This document shows, piece after piece, positions 58,103 through 64,000 of a stretch of DNA of 64,000 nt. Location: NCBI GenBank assembly GCA_032718565.1, contig JAVGVS010000013.1:4445989-4509988 (forward strand), written 5' to 3'. The notes beneath the pieces are model-generated. The model did no database searches. It saw only the letters and a program-made list of their open reading frames with translations, and had not been told where the DNA came from. How positions within the stretch are numbered: position 1 is the stretch's first letter; every line of letters begins with the position of its first letter. This DNA comes from Distichodus sexfasciatus. Its lineage: Eukaryota > Chordata > Actinopteri > Characiformes > Distichodontidae. Position numbers and translations under genes: made by a program.

Positions 58103-58314
58103 TTGTTTATGCTTATGGCTCTCATTTAAACTGAAGTAGGAACTTGTGAGATAGGAAAATGCAAAGGTATTTATGTCTATTCAGCTGAAATAAGAGTTAC
58201 TTCTTGAACAGTACTTTATAACATCAAATATATGGTTTAATTATTAAAATAAATGAATATATTGCAATGGTGTAAGTATTCATTTTTTATTTCAATTTTA
58301 CTGTTTCTTTAAAT

Positions 58315-58425
58315 TTAAGGTAAAAATAAATGTATTAAATATATAAAATATATATATTTAAATATATAATATAAATAAATAAATAATAAATATATTAGAA
58401 CCTATTATTATTATACTCTTATTAC
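58315..58425. repeat. AT-rich low-complexity tract
   Basis: TATA and AAAT repeats (for example aaatatataatataaataaa). Confidence 0.7.
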
Positions 58426-61223
58426 GGTTTTTGAGAAAATGTCCCTTTAACTATATGAGCAGATGGCGCAAGGAGACTAAAAATAATTAGATAGTACTTG
58501 GATTTATACAGCTGTTAACCGCTTAAACTGTACCAAACACTTGCAATGAACTAGAATAATTCTAAAGAAAAAAAAAAGTAATAGCCAAGAAAATTTCCTT
58601 ACATTTTAATGACATTAGTTCATGCCATTACTGTCTAACTCAGTGTAAAAATAACTTTGTCAAAGATGATTAAGCTCAGGTATATTCACATTACATCTCT
58701 TTTATCTTTTGTGTCCTACTATAAAAATGTGAGTGCAATTTTGCTGATGGGCTGGATAATGAAAATGTCTAAGGTTATAAGCTACTAATGTTTTATAATA
58801 ACAAAGAAGAATTGTGGCTTTACTATGTTTTTTCACATCACAGTATGAGGAAAGATGTAAATGAATAGTTCAGACTTTTAAAAGATAAATAAAATTTGCA
58901 ATCTATCTTTTATGAAAATGAAGACATTAATCGCAGAAACAGGTTCACTTCTTTTGAGTGTGTGAAAATTTCATTTGTGCCTTTTTCTTGGAAAAATCTT
59001 TGAAGGTCACATTAAAACTAAATCACATGTTGAAACCAGAAGTCTGGGACGGAGAGATGGAAAACTTGAGGTTTATCGAGCGCAAATGACAAAGTTTACA
59101 GGTGGCAAATTCTATCACAGACGTTAACAACGTTAACTTATTGTACAGTTTGCCGTAAAAGCACACGGGAATAAAACAAATATATAAATACAGATATGGA
59201 TATTAAATAAAAGCAGCTAAACAAAAGGCATGCGCAGTAAGCGAGAGGCGGCTCCGTCTAGTGTCTTAATACGTCAGCGATAAGGGATAAGGGCATTGTA
59301 CTGGTTACAAACGGTCATCTTTACGCACACACACACACACACACACACCATTTGCAGTTCAAGTGAACAAAGTTTCAGGTAACAGGTTGTTTGTTTGTAA
59401 TTAGTAGTAGTTAACGGAAGGTTATTTCGTCGGGCCCAGTCTGGGAGCCTAAAAAAGCTTGCAAAGTTAAATTTATGCAAGTAAAAAGTGTACATGTAAA
59501 CATACGCCAGCATCCACACAACCAGGAGACGTGTTTACTCGCTCGCCTACCTACGTCCACATAGCTTCACACACAGTACGAGGCTGTTTTTACTGCACAG
59601 GTGGTAACAGTACTGCGTTTAAGGGAGAAAGAGAGATTGAACACGCAGAAATGTTTTACAGAACCCGAAGCACAAACACACATGCAGGACAGACTCTCAA
59701 TACAGTCAGGCAGAAATACAACTCATTCCTCCTTTCCTGACTCCATTTTCACCATTAATATTTGCACTTCTAGAACCTGATCTGATAGTCACCCAAAAAC
59801 AGGTTAATACCACCCAGATTATTTTGGTCATGTATGTTATGATCTTATAACTTCAAGATGTGAAAATGCATCATCGTGAGTGAAAGCTACAGTCAGTCTT
59901 ATGGGGAACATTAAAGGCCATAAAAAGAAGATTTTCAGTATTGTTTTAGACTACTTGCCTAACAAGGAATTTGTGAACATGTAAACAAACTCTAAACATT
60001 CATTAACAGCACATATCAGAGGAATAAAAGAAGTATGGCTAAAGTTAAAGCAGCTTTAAAATGTGTACGGGAGAACACTAAAAGGCCCAGAAGAGGAACT
60101 TGACTTTTGGGAAACCATACACTGGATTTAATTGACTTAATGCTAAACTAATTTGGATCATTTTCATTACAATTATTGCCTCTATATAAAAAAAAAAACG
60201 TATAGTTCTGAATTTGCCTAACAATGGTGCATGCACCAAATTTTGTCATTTTCAGCATAAAATATCTGCAGTGGGACAGACTTGGCCGTGGGCCTCGCAC
60301 ATAAGACTGAACAGGCTCTTTTTGTATCAACATCCACAGGCTGCCTTATTTTCTTTCGGTTTAAAGGCAACAAAATATTTTCCTTTGCTTTCTCTCGAGC
60401 AGGCCTCTGACCAGCCAAAACGCCGCCGTACGAGGAACGGGCACGGTCAATTAAAAACTTTTTAATACGAAGAACAAAGAATAACCTGTTCTTCATTCTT
60501 TTTTTCCCTTCCCACTGGGCAAACTAAAAATGTCTGTACAAATACACCCTGTTCTTGCATATAGTCGCACACCCTTCTCAAAAATCACCACCTCTAATAA
60601 CATGCACCAAGCAGAACGTCAGGAAAGTCGGAGGCAGCGTGATGAATGATGTCCGCTTGAGCTCAAGGAAGGAATGAAAGTCTCATTGACACAAGCTTTA
60701 TATTCACAACTAAAGGCCTTATTACTGAGGCACCGACGCTAACGTGAACACGGTAGCTGATTGGCCAGCTCGCTTCAGCCAATCACTGACCTTGGTACTT
60801 CCCAGTAAATGTATCCTAAATACCAGAAAAAGGAGGCAAAAGCTATTTAGCAACAACGGATTGACATATCACGAAAGAGAAAAAACGGTATTGCAGTAAG
60901 AAAAGTTGATGCAGATGGATTGAGGATTGACTGAGGAAACAACTGTCCTCACCTTTTCCCAAAAACTGCATCCAAATAAATTGGCGACAGCAGTGAACTG
61001 ACACTCTAAAGCTTCCAGAATTGTCCTGTTATAACGCTGGTAGATAAATGAATATTGGGAGGTAAAGTCATAGTTGGTTAATAAAAAAAGACCCTCGGAT
61101 TGTATGGAGATGTTGGCGCTAACGAAGGAAATAAAGACTTTGTGAGTGGACGGGAGGGAGTGTGAGGTGAGGCGAGGTGAGGCTGTAGTGGGTTTGGGAC
61201 GGTAGCTGATGGCTGCTGGGTGT
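58426..61223 (-). other. region 3' of clasp; likely includes its 3' UTR
   Basis: Sequence just left of the clasp stop codon is transcribed-side 3' UTR on the - strand, but its end cannot be fixed. Contents: a CA tract at 59326-59349, otherwise unique AT-rich sequence. No separate gene is recognised. Confidence 0.4.
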
Positions 61224-61306
61224 TTAGCTGTGTGAGGAGACATCGAGGAGCTGTTGCTGTTGTTGCTAGTGGTTTGAGCTCTCATGCAAGACCAGTAGTT
61301 TTCATC
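61224..61306 (-). pseudogene. clasp terminal coding exon, indel-damaged
   Basis: Read on the - strand after acceptor acag: ATGAAA ... then 'agagctcaaaccactagc' and 'gatgtctcctcacacagc' TAA. The landmarks correspond to the CLASP C-terminus: MKLL at the start, RAQTTSNNSNSSS in the middle and DVSSHS at the stop. The middle that should encode NLYIK is scrambled by gains and losses of single bases (an extra A after ATGAAA, missing bases around 61282-61296), and the final DVSSHS is one base out of frame with RAQTT. CLASP2 ends in a Ser/Asn-rich DVSTHS and CLASP1 in DVSGQS, as I recall, so this favours a CLASP2-type protein. The stop codon occupies 61224-61226. Confidence 0.75.
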
Positions 61307-62538
61307 TGTTGTGGAACAATAAAAAAGACACTGATTACTAACGATTATCTTCTCAAAAAAAAAAATTCATTTGTACTGAGATGAAGTGGTTGTTCACCAA
61401 ACAAAATACACACACACACCCAGGCTTTTTTTTCCTTTTCTCGGTAATATATAGACATAAGCACGTAATACTACAGCTACACCTTACCTTAACCCTAAAC
61501 TCAACCTTAGTAACCAAAAGCACATTTTGTACCCTTTAGGTTTATTATCAAATTTTCTATAGTTCATTGTACTACACTTTTCACAGGACTGTCTACATGC
61601 AACTTGTTCAAAATGCAGCAGCAAAAGCAAGAAGAGCCTTAGAAGAGTTGAGTCTTATTCTTATTAATTCTACTTAGCTTTTAATTTTGTTTTTATTAGG
61701 GGTCCAGGTGCTGCGGATCTTGTACTGTTCTTTTTCTTCTTTGTTATTTTTTTCTCCTACAAAACGGATTGTGCATCTTGAAACGTAAGTCACAGAAAGC
61801 TGAAATTGTAAGTAGGAATGGTGTGCATTTCTGCCATAGGCCGCAATCATACCGACGCCTATAACTGGCGCTTATAGCAAAGGGAAACATTTGATTCTAT
61901 GCTGCATAAATGGATGTGATGTGATGTCATAACAGAGCTTTTTATAATTGACGTGGAATTACAGAAAACCACCCAGCTCTTATATGAACACTGTTTCTTT
62001 ATAAACACAACTTACTGAAGCTGACATAACGGAAAAGAAGCTTCACTACCAAGTCATAAATTTCTGTTCGTGATCTAAATTCTTTTTCCTGCCATTTCAC
62101 TTATTTGATCATTTCTATGTTCTAACTCCTTATGACTTGATGGTGATTAATGTAGTTATGTGGTTACACTTCATGTCATTGCACTTATTGTCTTCTACAC
62201 ATTACACAGACACCTCACACTGCTGACCTTTTTTTGTGCTGTTTTTTGTGTCCTGTGTTTGAACCCAGCTGTCGCTTATGTGTTATATTTAGGGTCCAAG
62301 CACAAAAAGTGCTGAACCCTATTGTTTTTTGTTCTAATTGAAAATATATTATTATTACCGTTATTATTATAATTACTATAACTACTATTATTATTATTAT
62401 TGTTGTTGTTGTTGTTGCTGTTGTTAGTATTATTGTCTTAACAAAACTTGCAGGTTTTCTTATCTTTTTGTAGAAAATCCTTGCACCGAAAAAAACCTGA
62501 CAACAAATGCAGAAAGACAGACAAACCGACACACTCAC
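61307..62538 (-). other. clasp last intron
   Basis: Lies between two clasp coding exons. It contains pieces of an 'aggggtccaggtgctgcgg' repeat at 61699-61860 and 62290-62335 (the latter a small hairpin, agggtccaagcac / gtgctgaaccct), and a (TTA)n/(TTG)n trinucleotide tract at 62347-62430. Confidence 0.6.
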
Positions 62539-62657
62539 TTTGCTGCCAGTCAGCTGAGCAAGATGTGGCTTCCAGATCTTCCCAATTACAGAGAGGCAAT
62601 AGGCCACCAGCAGAACACACTGGCTTTCCTCACACTGCTCTCAGTGTTATCATAGCC
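62539..62657 (-). pseudogene. clasp penultimate coding exon, indel-damaged
   Basis: On the - strand acceptor ttccag precedes GYDNTESSVRKASVFC and donor gtgagt follows GSK. After VFC the frame shifts: WKPHLAQLTGSK is readable only in another frame, and a stop arises early in the first. Against the expected 117 bp the exon has 119. CLASP2 reads GYDNTESSVRKASVFCLVAI then KPHLAQLTGSK, and CLASP1 has DNSESSVRKAC and KPHLSQLTGSK, so again CLASP2 fits better. The exon belongs to the TOG-like C-terminal CLIP- and cadherin/LL5-interaction domain that anchors CLASP at plus ends and the cortex. Confidence 0.85.
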
Positions 62658-62757
62658 CTGGAATGAACACACACACAAATACAGAGTACAAGAAATTACA
62701 AGAAGCACCACATTAAAATGCACACCCATCCTGTGTTTGTGTGACACGTGTGCGCAC

Positions 62758-62960
62758 CTGCAGCAGGCCGGGGATGACGTCGGGCAGCAGCAGGTGAAGG
62801 GAGTCCTGGGAGATTCGCTCGATCACCTTGGTCTGCATCTTAATGGCGGCCAGGTCGATGGGGTAGTCGGCCGCCTGCACGAGTGGGACACAGCACCTGA
62901 TGGCCTGCCCGGGTGGATGGAGCTGGCCAGGTGGAGGCAGGCTTCTCACGCTGCACCACC
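62758..62960 (-). CDS. clasp coding exon, largely intact
   Basis: On the - strand, from a (TG)n-embedded acceptor at 62961-62962 to a GTGCGC donor. The main frame encodes QAIRCCVPLVQAADYPIDLA, then AIKMQTKVIERISQDS and LLLPDVIPGLLQ, aligning with CLASP QCIKVLCPIIQTADYPINLA and its AIKMQTKVIER continuation. CLASP proteins bind growing microtubule ends and promote rescue, and this is part of the C-terminal helical-repeat domain. The first roughly 40 bp (expected VVRSAEEAASVLA) are about three bases short and out of frame with the rest. Gene symbol left empty because clasp1 versus clasp2 is not settled. Confidence 0.88.
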
Positions 62961-64000
62961 CTCACACACACACACACACACACAAGACAAGTTCACACAG
63001 GATAATACACACTCAACGAACCTTCCCATGAGCTGAAAACTTTCTGTCTTTGCCGAGTCATAAAACGGTACGGAAGGGTATGAGGGAAAAGTTTTGTGGT
63101 CTGGATACTGTGACTTTTCCGAACCACGTATACACTGAAAGCTGCTTTATGTGTTCCCAATTTCTTTATGTGAGTCTTTGTGAGCCTCCAGAGTTTCTAT
63201 GATGGTGAGCTCTAGCTGGTTTTTGAAGCGGCCAAATGGGGTTGACTGCGGAGGATTCTCAGGACGCTGAGAGCAAGTGCCCGATCGTGGTGCTGAGCAG
63301 GAAAAAAATTAGCAGAATTTCAGGAGTTTACACATTTGAAAGTTGCTTTTATGTCATTTGCTTTGTGCGCTTGAGAACAGTCAACACTCTCATCACTTCT
63401 GGAGCATTTTCCCAGCACTTCTCTCTCAGCGCTTTCTTGTTGCTAGGTAAACAAAAGCGCCATCGGGCACCTCCGTCAAGCTTTCTATTTCACGCTAACA
63501 TTGTAACGTGTCTTTTGAGATCAGTAGTTTAGCCGACTGAAAGAGAGTCGACTTCCAACCGTGGAGAGAATGTGATCTTGACGCATGGGTAGCGGCGGAA
63601 TCAGATACTCACATGTCTTCAAGACGTAGAGACTGGGCGCATGAGATAAACCGTGCACGACGATTTGAAGCGAGGAGAGTAACAATGATTTATATGTCCC
63701 GCCCCTTCCTCGATTTTGATATGCTAGCAAGAGAGAAGTGACACTGACAAGCGCATCGCTGTTCTAAAAGTTGAACGGATTTAAACTTAAGTGCTTCGAG
63801 CGTAAAAAACGTCTCCACCTGTGTTTTTCTTTCCGCTGAAGGCGCTTAGCGCCTGAACGCTGAAGCTCATTGATTTGTGTAAAAAATAGACGTGGTCAGT
63901 AAAAATCACATTTGTGGACACAGGTCCAAAAATGCCATTTTTTGTGTCTGGCTATAAAACATAAATGAAAAACTCTGATACAATCTAAAGTGCCTGAGTG
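62961..64000 (-). other. clasp intron
   Basis: Starts with a CA tract at 62963-62983. The rest to the right edge shows no further clasp exon and no recognised repeat. Confidence 0.5.

Noticed and set aside
31571..61223. A hidden tfcp2l1 or other gene between gli2 and clasp
   Set aside because: No frame in this interval shows recognisable homology; small exons cannot be fully excluded by eye.
60869..61285. 138-codon frame on the - strand as a separate gene
   Set aside because: Its start overlaps the clasp last exon in a shifted frame and the rest is 3' UTR with no homology.

Overview
This is vertebrate nuclear DNA, almost certainly from a teleost fish and possibly an otophysan (catfish, characin or carp relatives). 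The evidence is split genes with GT-AG introns, many (CA)n microsatellites, fish-type tRNA-derived SINEs, a Tc1-like transposon and many short non-autonomous DNA transposons. No prokaryotic, viral or CRISPR-type system is present, and I found no convincing new molecular system.

From the left edge to about 31.1 kb lies the 3' two thirds of a GLI-family zinc-finger transcription factor on the + strand, best matching GLI2. The 5' coding exons are outside the window. Exons at 2978-3174, 6643-6849, 14289-14490, 14903-15092 and 16756-16866 encode the conserved N-terminal region, including the SUFU-binding SYGH motif, and are open in frame. The zinc-finger exons lie at 20463-20587, 23457-23606, 24242-24383 and 25923-26228, and the C-terminal processing and activation region at 28562-28879 and 29045-31121. 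The second and fourth zinc-finger exons are clean. The first and third, and both C-terminal exons, are broken by small insertions and deletions while still plainly homologous. A 3' UTR follows.

From about 31.6 to 61.2 kb is a gene-poor interval rich in repeats, with several unique stretches that look like candidate conserved regulatory DNA. From 61.2 kb to the right edge, on the - strand and tail-to-tail with gli2, are the last three coding exons of a CLASP microtubule plus-end protein. Its C-terminus resembles CLASP2 more than CLASP1. These exons carry the same kind of small indels. One repeat copy at 33.8-34.4 kb does too, so islands of poorly polished long-read sequence are the likeliest explanation. 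Decay of a duplicated locus is the main alternative.

Repeat families are given working letters. A is a roughly 630-bp MITE with terminal inverted repeats of about 35 bp, five copies, four of them nested in other transposons. B is an element with 'cgatccgata'-type ends, four copies, two with A inserted at the same site. C is an AT-rich element, three copies plus fragments. D is short ends reading 'caagaaaccag'. E is a 'gccgcaaaatcaggcat' element. F is a foldback element. G is a 390-bp MITE with 'agggctgggt' ends. There are also two hAT-like insertions, a TTAA-flanked MITE and a deleted Tc1 copy. In function, GLI2 is the main transcriptional effector of Hedgehog signalling and CLASP stabilises microtubules. 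They are neighbours by conserved synteny, not an operon.
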